Shown one piece after another: positions 31,765 through 39,206 of a stretch of DNA of 39,709 nucleotides. How positions within the stretch are numbered: the first letter of the stretch is position 1; every line of letters begins with the position of its first letter. Below the pieces are notes generated by a model that saw only the letters and a program-made list of their open reading frames with translations, made no database searches and was not told where the DNA came from. Position numbers and translations under genes: made by a program. Source of the stretch: an uncultured Eubacteriales bacterium (GTDB taxonomy: Bacteria > Bacillota > Clostridia > Oscillospirales > CAG-272); assembly GCA_934489945.1 (NCBI GenBank), contig CAKSSY010000007.1:1-39709 (forward strand). The letters are read 5' to 3'.

Positions 31765-32304
31765 ATGGCAAGACTCAAGGATTTTTACAAGGCAGAGATC
31801 GCTCCCGCCCTTATGAAGAAATTCGGATATAAGACTGTTATGCAGATCCCGAAACTTGACAAGATCGTAATTAATGTCGGTGTCGGTGATGCCAAGGACA
31901 ATTCCAAGGCAATCGACAACGTCATTGCAGACATCACTGCCATCTCCGGTCAGAAGCCGGTTCCGACCTACGCAAGAAAGTCGGTTGCAAACTTCAAGGT
32001 CCGTGAGGGCATGAAGATCGGCGCCAAGGTCACTCTTCGCGGTGATAAGATGTACGAATTTATGGACAGACTGTTCAACTTCGCACTTCCCCGTGTCCGT
32101 GACTTCAAGGGAATCAACCCCAATGCTTTTGACGGGCGCGGCAACTATGCGCTCGGTCTGAAAGAACAGTTGATTTTCCCCGAGATCGAGTATGACAAGG
32201 TTGATAAGGTTCGCGGTATGGATATTTGTTTCGTCACTACCGCAAATACCGATGAAGAGGCAAAGGAACTGCTGACTCGTTTCGGCGCTCCGTTTGCAAA
32301 CTGA
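31765..32304 (+). CDS. rplE: 50S ribosomal protein L5
   Basis: 179 residues, full length. IPKLDKIVINVGVGDAKDNS, GQKPVPTYARKSVANFKVRE and YEFMDRLFNFALPRVRDFKG are all typical; L5 contacts 5S rRNA and P-site tRNA. Confidence 0.98.
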   Translation: MARLKDFYKAEIAPALMKKFGYKTVMQIPKLDKIVINVGVGDAKDNSKAIDNVIADITAISGQKPVPTYARKSVANFKVREGMKIGAKVTLRGDKMYEFMDRLFNFALPRVRDFKGINPNAFDGRGNYALGLKEQLIFPEIEYDKVDKVRGMDICFVTTANTDEEAKELLTRFGAPFAN

Positions 32305-32319
32305 TGGAGGTAAGATAAA

Positions 32320-32505
32320 ATGGCAAAGAAATCCATGATCCTGAAGCAGCAGAATGAGCCGAAGTTCTCGACACGCGCTTACAACAGATGCAAGATTTGC
32401 GGTCGTCCTCACGCTTATCTCCGCAAATTCGGTATCTGCCGTATCTGCTTCCGTAACCTTGCCTACAAGGGCGAGATCCCGGGTGTCAAAAAGGCAAGCT
32501 GGTAA
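32320..32505 (+). CDS. rpsZ: 30S ribosomal protein S14, zinc-binding type Z
   Basis: 61 residues, the short zinc form. Cys24, Cys27, Cys40 and Cys43 (CKICGRPHAYLRKFGICRIC) form the zinc ribbon. It is followed by an unusually long structured gap before rpsH. Confidence 0.97.
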   Translation: MAKKSMILKQQNEPKFSTRAYNRCKICGRPHAYLRKFGICRICFRNLAYKGEIPGVKKASW

Positions 32506-32537
32506 TTTGATTTTTGCGGCAAAACCGTGAAAATAAA

Positions 32538-32644
32538 GGTTAATCTTTAACCGCTCCAACTATCAGAAGGAAGCTAATCCGTGGGATGGGCTTAACCGCT
32601 GATAAGCCGCCGGAAAGACTCCGGCAGCAAGAACAATAACTTGC
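32538..32644 (+). other. Candidate structured RNA between rpsZ and rpsH
   Basis: The 158-base gap holds four perfect stems in a row: GGTTAA/TTAACC (32538-32552), GGCTTA/TAAGCC (32589-32608), GCCGG/CCGGC (32609-32625), which abuts the previous helix, and GCAAG/CTTGC (32627-32644). The rpsH AGGAGG follows directly. No protein-coding frame is apparent. S8 is a feedback repressor of the spc operon in E. coli, so an S8-responsive element is one possibility. Confidence 0.5.
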
Positions 32645-32663
32645 ATACAGGAGGATTAAAACT

Positions 32664-33062
32664 ATGCAAATGTCAGACGTAATCGCCGATATGCTCACCA
32701 GAATCAGAAATGCGAATGACGCAAAACATCAGACTGTTGACATTCCGGCATCCAACATGAAAAAGGCAATCGCCGAGATCCTTGTAAACGAAGGATATGT
32801 AAAGGGCTATCAGATTGTCGAAAACGGCAATCAGGGTATCATTCGTGTCACCCTTAAATACATGGCCGGCAAGCAAAAGGTAATCCGCGGTATTCGCCGT
32901 ATTTCCAAGCCCGGTCTTCGTATCTATGCAGGGTATGAGGATATGCCCAAGGTCATGAATGGCCTCGGTATTGCTATTGTGTCCACATCCAAGGGCATTA
33001 TGACAGACAAAAAGGCACGCGAGCTCAAAGTGGGCGGCGAAGTGCTTGCCTTTGTATGGTAA
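32664..33062 (+). CDS. rpsH: 30S ribosomal protein S8
   Basis: 132 residues. SDVIADMLTRIRNANDAKH and GGIAIVSTSKGIMTDKKARE-like C-terminal sequence (GLGIAIVSTSKGIM) identify S8, a primary 16S rRNA binder. The ATG follows AGGAGG after the structured gap. Confidence 0.98.
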   Translation: MQMSDVIADMLTRIRNANDAKHQTVDIPASNMKKAIAEILVNEGYVKGYQIVENGNQGIIRVTLKYMAGKQKVIRGIRRISKPGLRIYAGYEDMPKVMNGLGIAIVSTSKGIMTDKKARELKVGGEVLAFVW

Positions 33063-33082
33063 AGAAGCGGGAGGTATAAAAA

Positions 33083-33643
33083 ATGTCAAGAATTGGTAGA
33101 ATGCCTGTTGTTGTTCCCGCCGGTGTTACCGTTACGATTGCCGATGGCAATGTCGTGACAGTCAAAGGAAAGCTCGGAACACTTACAGAAAAGTTCAGCG
33201 ATAAGGTCAAGATCACACAGGAAGGCACCGAGCTTCATGTAGAGCGGTTTGCTGATGAGATTGAGGACAGAAGTCTTCACGGTCTTACCCGCGCGCTCCT
33301 TCACAACATGGTTGAAGGCGTAACAAACGGATACAGCAAGACGCTGGAGATCGTCGGTGTCGGTTATAAGGCAGTCAAGCAGGGCAAGAAGCTCCAGCTC
33401 TTCCTCGGTCACTCCCTTGTAAACGGTCTTCCCCAGGAAAAATTCATCATTGAGGAACCCGAAGGCATTACCTTTGAAGTTCCGAACTCCAACACGATTG
33501 TGGTGAAGGGTTATAACAAACAGGAAGTCGGTCAGATCGCCGCTGTAATCAGAGGCAAGAGACCGCCTGAACCCTATCATGGCAAGGGTGTTAAGTATGC
33601 GGATGAACACATTCGCCGCAAGACCGGTAAGACCGGTAAATAA
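33083..33643 (+). CDS. rplF: 50S ribosomal protein L6
   Basis: 186 residues. SRIGRMPVVVPAGVTVTI at the N-terminus and RGKRPPEPYHGKGVKYADE near the C-terminus are the L6 signature. It has two similar domains and sits near the factor-binding site. Confidence 0.98.
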   Translation: MSRIGRMPVVVPAGVTVTIADGNVVTVKGKLGTLTEKFSDKVKITQEGTELHVERFADEIEDRSLHGLTRALLHNMVEGVTNGYSKTLEIVGVGYKAVKQGKKLQLFLGHSLVNGLPQEKFIIEEPEGITFEVPNSNTIVVKGYNKQEVGQIAAVIRGKRPPEPYHGKGVKYADEHIRRKTGKTGK

Positions 33644-33661
33644 TGAAAGGAGTGGACACAA

Positions 33662-34021
33662 ATGGTATCAAGAAAAGACAGTAATCTTGTTCGTCTTAAG
33701 AGACATAAGAAAGTCAGAGCAAAGATTTCCGGCACCGCTGAACGTCCGCGTCTTGCTGTATACCGCTCAAATGCGAATATCAGCGCACAGATCATTGACG
33801 ATGTCGCAGGTGTAACATTGGTTTCCGCTTCTTCTCTCGAAAAGGACTTTGAGGGCATCGGCGGAAATAAGGAAGCTGCCAGAAAAGTCGGCAAGACCAT
33901 TGCCGAAAGAGCAGCCGCAAAGGGAATTGTCGATGTTGTTTTCGACAGAGGCGGCTATCTTTATCACGGACGTGTATCGGAATTGGCTGAGGGTGCTCGT
34001 GAGGGCGGTCTGAAGTTCTGA
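33662..34021 (+). CDS. rplR: 50S ribosomal protein L18
   Basis: 119 residues. RLKRHKKVRAKISGTAERPR and the C-terminal FDRGGYLYHGRVSELAEGAR identify this 5S rRNA-binding protein. AAAGGAG lies before the ATG. Confidence 0.98.
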   Translation: MVSRKDSNLVRLKRHKKVRAKISGTAERPRLAVYRSNANISAQIIDDVAGVTLVSASSLEKDFEGIGGNKEAARKVGKTIAERAAAKGIVDVVFDRGGYLYHGRVSELAEGAREGGLKF

Positions 34022-34080
34022 TCGGATAAAATCCGACAGTCCGGTTTGTACACTGTTCAAATAATTTTTGTTTTTGAACA
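34022..34080 (+). other. Two hairpins in the rplR-rpsE gap
   Basis: TCGGAT-AAA-ATCCGA (34022-34036) and TGTTCAAA/TTTGAACA (34054-34080) are perfect stems in a 77-base gap, where neighbouring gaps are 12-20 bases. They may be processing or stability elements. Confidence 0.4.
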
Positions 34081-34098
34081 AATATCAGGAGGAAAAAC

Positions 34099-34602
34099 AT
34101 GGGTAAAAAGTTTAATCCGGCAGGGATGGAGTTGCAGGAACAACTCATCGCGCTGAACCGTGTTTCCAAGACCGTTAAAGGTGGTCGTATCGCAAGATTC
34201 GCAGCTCTTATGGTAGTCGGTGACGGTAATGGTCACGTCGGCTACGGTCTCGGAAAAGCAGCCGAAGTTCCCGAAGCAATCCGCAAGGGAATTGAAGATG
34301 CCAAGAAAAATATGATTGAGGTTTCCCTTAAGGGAAGCACAATTCCGCATGAGGTACTCGGTGTATTCGGTGCCGGAAAGGTTCTTTTGAAGCCTGCCGC
34401 ACCCGGTACCGGTATTATCGCCGGCGGTAAAGTCAGAATGGTACTTGAGCTTGTGGGTATCAAAAACATCCGCGCAAAGTGCCTTCGTTCCAATAATCCG
34501 ACCAACGTCGTCAAGGCGACGATCGAAGGTCTTCGCGAACTCAGAACGGTGGATGAAGTGGCAAAAATCCGCGACATCAACGTTGAGCAGATCAAGGGTT
34601 AA
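34099..34602 (+). CDS. rpsE: 30S ribosomal protein S5
   Basis: 167 residues. The motif LIALNRVSKTVKGGRIARFA, then VVGDGNGHVGYGLGKAAEVP, belong to S5, which takes part in decoding accuracy and mRNA unwinding. AGGAGGAAAAAC precedes the ATG. Confidence 0.98.
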   Translation: MGKKFNPAGMELQEQLIALNRVSKTVKGGRIARFAALMVVGDGNGHVGYGLGKAAEVPEAIRKGIEDAKKNMIEVSLKGSTIPHEVLGVFGAGKVLLKPAAPGTGIIAGGKVRMVLELVGIKNIRAKCLRSNNPTNVVKATIEGLRELRTVDEVAKIRDINVEQIKG

Positions 34603-34614
34603 GGAGGAAACAAC

Positions 34615-34788
34615 ATGAAAAAGGTTACACTTATCAAGAGCCTGATCGGTTGCCTTCCGAACCAGATCGTGACTGCGAAAACATTGGGTCTGCGTAAGAT
34701 CGGCGACACATTTGTCGGTGAGGACAACGCAGCACTTGCCGGCAAGATCAAGGTTATTACGCACCTTGTCAAGGTCGAAAACGTATAA
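34615..34788 (+). CDS. rpmD: 50S ribosomal protein L30
   Basis: 57 residues, full length for bacterial L30. It starts KKVTLIKSLIGCLPNQIVTA, followed by LGLRKIGDTF; this is the expected rpsE-rpmD-rplO position. AAGGAGG lies 5 bases before the ATG. Confidence 0.95.
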   Translation: MKKVTLIKSLIGCLPNQIVTAKTLGLRKIGDTFVGEDNAALAGKIKVITHLVKVENV

Positions 34789-34800
34789 GGAGGAAGCAAA

Positions 34801-35241
34801 ATGAAACTTCATGAACTTTCACCGGCTGAAGGCTCTGCAAAGGCCGCATGGCGTAAGGGCAGAGGCACAGGCTCGGGTAACGGCAAGACCGCCGGCAAAG
34901 GTCACAAGGGTCAGAATGCTCGCTCCGGCGGCGGTGTAAGACCCGGGTTTGAAGGCGGACAGCTTCCGCTTTACAGAAAGCTTCCCAAGAGAGGCTTCAA
35001 CAACAAGTTCGCAACAAACTATGCAATCGTCAACGTCAGCAAGCTCAACGCGTTTGAAGACGGTGCTGTCGTGGATATCGATGCACTTCTCGAGAAGAAG
35101 ATCATCCGCAAGACTCTTGATGGACTTAAAGTCCTCGGAAACGGCGAAATTACAAAAAAATTAACTGTTAAAGCTGCAATCTTCTCCGCATCTGCAAAAG
35201 AGAAGATCGAAGCCGCAGGAGGAAAGGCTGAGGTGGTATAA
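34801..35241 (+). CDS. rplO: 50S ribosomal protein L15
   Basis: 146 residues. The glycine/lysine-rich N-terminus (RKGRGTGSGNGKTAGKGHKG, FEGGQLPLYRKLPKRGF) and the C-terminal KIEAAGGKAEVV are typical. secY begins 2 bases after its stop. Confidence 0.98.
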   Translation: MKLHELSPAEGSAKAAWRKGRGTGSGNGKTAGKGHKGQNARSGGGVRPGFEGGQLPLYRKLPKRGFNNKFATNYAIVNVSKLNAFEDGAVVDIDALLEKKIIRKTLDGLKVLGNGEITKKLTVKAAIFSASAKEKIEAAGGKAEVV

Positions 35242-35243
35242 GG

Positions 35244-36542
35244 ATGTTCCAGACGTTAAAAAATGCTTGGAAGATTATGGAACTTCGCAAGAAACTCCTC
35301 TTCACATTGCTTATCGTCCTCCTGTACCGCTTGGGTTCTCAGATTCCTGTACCGTTTGTCAGTGCCGATGTAATTGGCGGTATCAACTTTGTCGGAATCC
35401 TTCAGTATATGGATCTGATGGCGGGCGGCGCGCTTTCACAGGCTACGCTGTTTGCACTTTCGGTCAGTCCGTATATTACGGCTTCCATTGTGATTCAGCT
35501 TCTTTGTGTTGCCATTCCCGCCTTGGAGAGACTCTCCAAAGAGGGCGAGGAAGGTCGTAAGAAGATTAGTTCTCTTACCAGAATCGTTACTGTGGTTTTG
35601 GCACTTGTTACCAGTTACGGCTACATGAAGCTTCTGGAGTCCGGCATGGGTAGCGGCACAAGCTATCTGGTCAAGGACGCAGGTGTGTTTGCCAAGATCG
35701 TTATTGTTGCCAGCTATTGCGCGGGTGCCGCACTTATTATGTGGCTCTCCGAAAGGATCAACGAGTATGGTATCGGAAACGGTATTTCTATAATTTTGTT
35801 TGCCAACATCGTTTCCAGTGTACCAAAGCTCCTTCATGGTCTTTGGAATATGATTGTCAGCACGAAGTATCCGCTTCCTGTCGGCATTCTGCTTGGCATT
35901 TTGTCGGTTGCTCTGACACTTGCCATTGTTGTCCTGATTGTTTTGGTGACGGATTCCGAAAGAAGAATTCCGATTCAGTATGCCAAGAAAGTTGTCGGTC
36001 GCAAGATGTACGGCGGTTCCAACACCAACCTTCCGCTGAAGGTCAATATGTCCGGTGTTATGCCTATCATCTTTGCCAGCTCGATTGTTTCGATTCCCGC
36101 CACGATTGCGGCATTCTTCCCGAATGTCAAACTGTTCAAATGGGTGAACGACTATTTCAGCTATGATTCCTGGGTTTATATTCTCATCTATCTTGTCCTG
36201 ATTGTAGCGTTCTCTTACTTCTATATTCTGATTTCTTTCAATACTGTCGAGACAGCGAACAATATTCAGAACAATGGCGGCGCGATCCGCGGTGTTCGTC
36301 CCGGCAGACCTACTGTTGAATTTATCAACAAAATTTTGAACCGTGTTACTTTGATCGGTGCTATCTTCCTGTGCTTTGTCGCGGGACTGCCCCTGATTAT
36401 CAACGCTGTGTTCCGTGGCAACTTTACCGGTATTGCATTCGGCGGCAACTCGTTGCTGATTGTGATTGGTGTTGCACTCGAAACCTTCCGCGATCTTGAG
36501 GCACAGATCACATTGCGTAATTACAAGGGCTTCTTGGATTAA
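35244..36542 (+). CDS. secY: Protein translocase subunit SecY
   Basis: 432 residues, ten membrane helices, the channel of SecYEG. LLFTLLIVLLYRLGSQIPVP is helix 1; GGALSQATLFALSVSPYITA lies in the plug/helix 2 region; RRIPIQYAKK is the conserved cytosolic loop, and RPGRPTVEFINKILNRVTLI precedes helix 9. It is coupled to rplO; AGGAGG lies at the end of rplO. Confidence 0.98.
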   Translation: MFQTLKNAWKIMELRKKLLFTLLIVLLYRLGSQIPVPFVSADVIGGINFVGILQYMDLMAGGALSQATLFALSVSPYITASIVIQLLCVAIPALERLSKEGEEGRKKISSLTRIVTVVLALVTSYGYMKLLESGMGSGTSYLVKDAGVFAKIVIVASYCAGAALIMWLSERINEYGIGNGISIILFANIVSSVPKLLHGLWNMIVSTKYPLPVGILLGILSVALTLAIVVLIVLVTDSERRIPIQYAKKVVGRKMYGGSNTNLPLKVNMSGVMPIIFASSIVSIPATIAAFFPNVKLFKWVNDYFSYDSWVYILIYLVLIVAFSYFYILISFNTVETANNIQNNGGAIRGVRPGRPTVEFINKILNRVTLIGAIFLCFVAGLPLIINAVFRGNFTGIAFGGNSLLIVIGVALETFRDLEAQITLRNYKGFLD

Positions 36543-36567
36543 AGAAGTTTTTATCCGGAGGAAAAAC

Positions 36568-37209
36568 ATGAATCTGATTTTGATGGGTGCTCCCGGTGCG
36601 GGAAAAGGCACACAGTCTGAGCGGATATCTGCCAAATGGCATATCCCGGCTGTTTCAACGGGCGATATGCTCCGTGCCGCTATTCGTGAGGGGAGCGATC
36701 TTGGGAAAACGGCGAAGGGCTTTATGGATGCCGGACAGCTGGTTCCCGATGATGTCGTCATCGGAATTATCAAAGATTATCTTGCATCGGACAAATGCAA
36801 GAACGGGTTTATCCTTGACGGGTTTCCACGCTCTATCCCGCAGGCGCAAGCGTTGGATGAGATGGGCGTGAAAATTGATCGGGTGTTGAACATTGAGGTC
36901 GATGATGAAGAAATCATTGATCGGATGAACGGACGTCGGGTCTGTTCCGGGTGCGGCACCTCGTACCATGTCAAACACAATCCTTCCGAAAAGGAAGATG
37001 TTTGCGACAAGTGCGGAAAGCCGCTGTTTATTCGGGATGATGACGCGGCGGATACGGTCAGAAAACGACTTGACACCTATCATAAACAGACCGAACCTCT
37101 TAAAGATTTCTATGACAAGAAGGGAATCCTTTCTACCGTCCGCGGACAGGATCGTGTCGAAGAAACGACCGCTCTTGTTATGGCGGCATTGAAAGATTTT
37201 GAGGCGTAA
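36568..37209 (+). CDS. adk: Adenylate kinase, zinc-lid form
   Basis: 213 residues. It interconverts ATP+AMP and 2 ADP. The P-loop is GAPGAGKGTQ (7-16), the AMP site includes STGDMLRAAI, and DGFPRS (84-89) follows. The long lid carries Cys126, Cys129, Cys146 and Cys149, a zinc site usual in Gram-positives. The start at 36568 follows GGAGGAAAAAC; the frame opens earlier inside secY. Confidence 0.98.
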   Translation: MNLILMGAPGAGKGTQSERISAKWHIPAVSTGDMLRAAIREGSDLGKTAKGFMDAGQLVPDDVVIGIIKDYLASDKCKNGFILDGFPRSIPQAQALDEMGVKIDRVLNIEVDDEEIIDRMNGRRVCSGCGTSYHVKHNPSEKEDVCDKCGKPLFIRDDDAADTVRKRLDTYHKQTEPLKDFYDKKGILSTVRGQDRVEETTALVMAALKDFEA

Positions 37210-37213
37210 GTTT

Positions 37214-37975
37214 ATGATACAAGTTAAAAATCAGCTCCAGATAGCAGCTATGAAGGAAGCCGGACGAATCACGGGCGAGGCTCTGCTCGTCGCTCGTGAA
37301 CACGTCCGTGAGGGTATCAGTACCTATGATCTTGATAAAGTGATTCGTCACTATATTGAACATGCCGGCGCGAAACCCTCCTTCCTTGGCTACGGTGGAT
37401 TCCCCGGTGCGGCATGCATCAGTATCAATGATGAGGTTATTCACGGAATTCCCTCAAGAGAGAGAATTCTCAAAGAAGGGGACATTGTCAAAGTTGATGT
37501 AGGGGCATTTTACAAGGGATTTCACGGTGATAGTGCAAGAACGATTCCGGTTGGCAAGGTGAGCGATGAGGCACTTCGCCTGATTGAAGCCACGGAAAAG
37601 AGCTTTTGGGCAGGCATTGCCAATGCCAAAGCCGGCAATCGGATCGGAGATATCGGAAACGCAGTGGAGAGTTGTGTACGCGAATATGGATATAGCGTAG
37701 TCAGGAGATATGTCGGTCACGGCGTGGGGCATGAACTGCATGAGTCCCCCGATGTGCCCAACTACGGAACCCCGGGGCGTGGCGTGAGACTCTGTAACGG
37801 AATGGTGATTGCCGTGGAGCCGATGGTTAACGTCGGCGTGTGTGATGTGAAGGAGCTGAGCGACGGTTGGACGGTGAAAACCGCCGACGGTAAACTCTCA
37901 GCCCATTACGAAAACACGATAGCAATAACCTCCGAGGGTGTAATCGTTCTGACCGAGGTTGAACGCGGACTGTAA
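37214..37975 (+). CDS. map: Type I methionine aminopeptidase
   Basis: 253 residues. It removes the initiator methionine from nascent proteins. All five metal ligands are present: Asp95, Asp106, His169, Glu202 and Glu233, with His77 in the substrate pocket. There is no N-terminal zinc extension. GAGGCG, at the end of adk, precedes the ATG; the gap to adk is 4 bases. Confidence 0.97.
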   Translation: MIQVKNQLQIAAMKEAGRITGEALLVAREHVREGISTYDLDKVIRHYIEHAGAKPSFLGYGGFPGAACISINDEVIHGIPSRERILKEGDIVKVDVGAFYKGFHGDSARTIPVGKVSDEALRLIEATEKSFWAGIANAKAGNRIGDIGNAVESCVREYGYSVVRRYVGHGVGHELHESPDVPNYGTPGRGVRLCNGMVIAVEPMVNVGVCDVKELSDGWTVKTADGKLSAHYENTIAITSEGVIVLTEVERGL

Positions 37976-38001
37976 GAATCGGAAGGATTGGAGGGATTGT
38001 T

Positions 38002-38220
38002 CTGCCGAAGGATGACGTAATTGAATTTGAAGGTGTCGTTGTGGAAGCAATGCCCAACGCAACTTTCAAAGTTAAGCTCCCGAATGAGTACATTGTAACA
38101 GCTCACATTTCGGGTAAGCTGAGAATGAACTATATCAAGATACTGCCGGGTGATAAAGTGACGGTTGAGGTCTCAATTTATGACCCCAGCAAGGGACGAA
38201 TCACATGGCGCGCAAAGTAA
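38002..38220 (+). CDS. infA: Translation initiation factor IF-1 with a CTG start
   Basis: An OB-fold protein of 72 residues, exactly the IF-1 norm, that binds the 30S A site during initiation. DDVIEFEGVVVEAMPNATFK, AHISGKLRMNYIKILPGDKV and SKGRITWRAK are clear. No ATG, GTG or TTG lies in frame between an upstream stop (TGA near 37961) and the conserved DDV. The CTG at 38002 is 6 bases after GGAGGG and falls at the family's first residue (x-P-K-D-D-V for the usual M-S-K-D-D-V). An ATT at 37996, 9 bases after GGAAGG, is the main alternative and would add two residues. It lies between map and rpmJ, the standard place. Confidence 0.9.
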   Translation: MPKDDVIEFEGVVVEAMPNATFKVKLPNEYIVTAHISGKLRMNYIKILPGDKVTVEVSIYDPSKGRITWRAK

Positions 38221-38252
38221 AACCAAACGCGAGAAAGGAATGGTAAGACAGC

Positions 38253-38366
38253 ATGAAAGTAAAACCATCCGTTAAGAAGATTTGCGAAAAGTGCAAAATC
38301 ATCAAAAGAAAAGGTAAAGTAATGGTTATTTGCGAGAACCCCAAGCACAAACAGAGACAGGGTTGA
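38253..38366 (+). CDS. rpmJ: 50S ribosomal protein L36, zinc form
   Basis: 37 residues, the normal L36 length. KVKPSVKKICEKCKIIKRKG is the signature, with zinc ligands Cys11, Cys14, Cys27 and His32. The ribosome binding site (AAAGGA) is rather far from the ATG. Confidence 0.96.
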   Translation: MKVKPSVKKICEKCKIIKRKGKVMVICENPKHKQRQG

Positions 38367-38402
38367 TCGCATCCAATATCAAAAAGAGAGGTGAAATAGA
38401 GA

Positions 38403-38771
38403 ATGGCTCGTATAGCTGGTGTTGATATTCCGAATGCCAAGCGCGTAGAGATCGCCCTTACCTATATTTACGGTATCGGTCGCAAAAGCGCAAACGATAT
38501 TCTTGCCAAAACCGGCATCAATCCGGATACCCGTGCGAAGGATTTGACCGAGGATGAAGTTGCCAAACTTCGTGACGAGATCGAAAACTCCTACACCGTA
38601 GAGGGTGATCTTCGCCGTGACACGGCATTGAATATCAAGAGAATGGTCGAGATTAACTGCTATCGCGGAATCCGCCATAGAAAAGGTCTCCCCGTAAGAG
38701 GGCAGAGAACCAAAACAAACGCAAGAACCAGAAAAGGTCCTGCCAAGACAATCGCCAACAAGAAGAAATAA
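38403..38771 (+). CDS. rpsM: 30S ribosomal protein S13
   Basis: 122 residues. ARIAGVDIPNAKRVEIALTY, GIGRKSANDIL and the C-terminal RGQRTKTNARTRKGP are the S13 signature; it bridges the subunits at the 30S head. GAGGTG lies upstream. Confidence 0.98.
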   Translation: MARIAGVDIPNAKRVEIALTYIYGIGRKSANDILAKTGINPDTRAKDLTEDEVAKLRDEIENSYTVEGDLRRDTALNIKRMVEINCYRGIRHRKGLPVRGQRTKTNARTRKGPAKTIANKKK

Positions 38772-38786
38772 AGGAGGGACATAGAA

Positions 38787-39185
38787 ATGGCAAAAGTTGC
38801 TGCTAAGAAGGTCATCAAGAAACGCCGCGAACGCAAGAACATTGAAAAAGGTGCTGCACACATCAGTTCGACCTTCAACAATACCATTATCACCATTACA
38901 GATGTCGAGGGAAATGCGATCTCTTGGGCTTCTGCAGGTGAACTTGGCTTCAAAGGTTCAAGAAAGTCCACTCCCTTCGCTGCACAGAGTGCTGCGGAAA
39001 CAGCCGGCAAGGCAGCTATGGAACACGGACTGAAAACAGTGGAAGTATTTGTAAAAGGTCCCGGCTCCGGACGTGAATCCGCAATCCGCGCACTTGAGGC
39101 TGTCGGTCTTTCGATCACTTTGATCAAGGATGTAACGCCCATTCCGCACAACGGTTGCAGACCGCCCAAGCGCAGACGTGTTTAA
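38787..39185 (+). CDS. rpsK: 30S ribosomal protein S11
   Basis: 132 residues. AHISSTFNNTIITITDVEGN, GSRKSTPFAAQSAAE and the C-terminal DVTPIPHNGCRPPKRRRV are all present. S11 is on the 30S platform. Confidence 0.98.
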   Translation: MAKVAAKKVIKKRRERKNIEKGAAHISSTFNNTIITITDVEGNAISWASAGELGFKGSRKSTPFAAQSAAETAGKAAMEHGLKTVEVFVKGPGSGRESAIRALEAVGLSITLIKDVTPIPHNGCRPPKRRRV

Positions 39186-39206
39186 TTACAGAAGGAGGAA
39201 TCGGAT

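Noticed and set aside
35436..36773. A 445-codon minus-strand frame opposite secY
   Set aside because: Antisense shadow of secY and adk, with no promoter or ribosome binding site.
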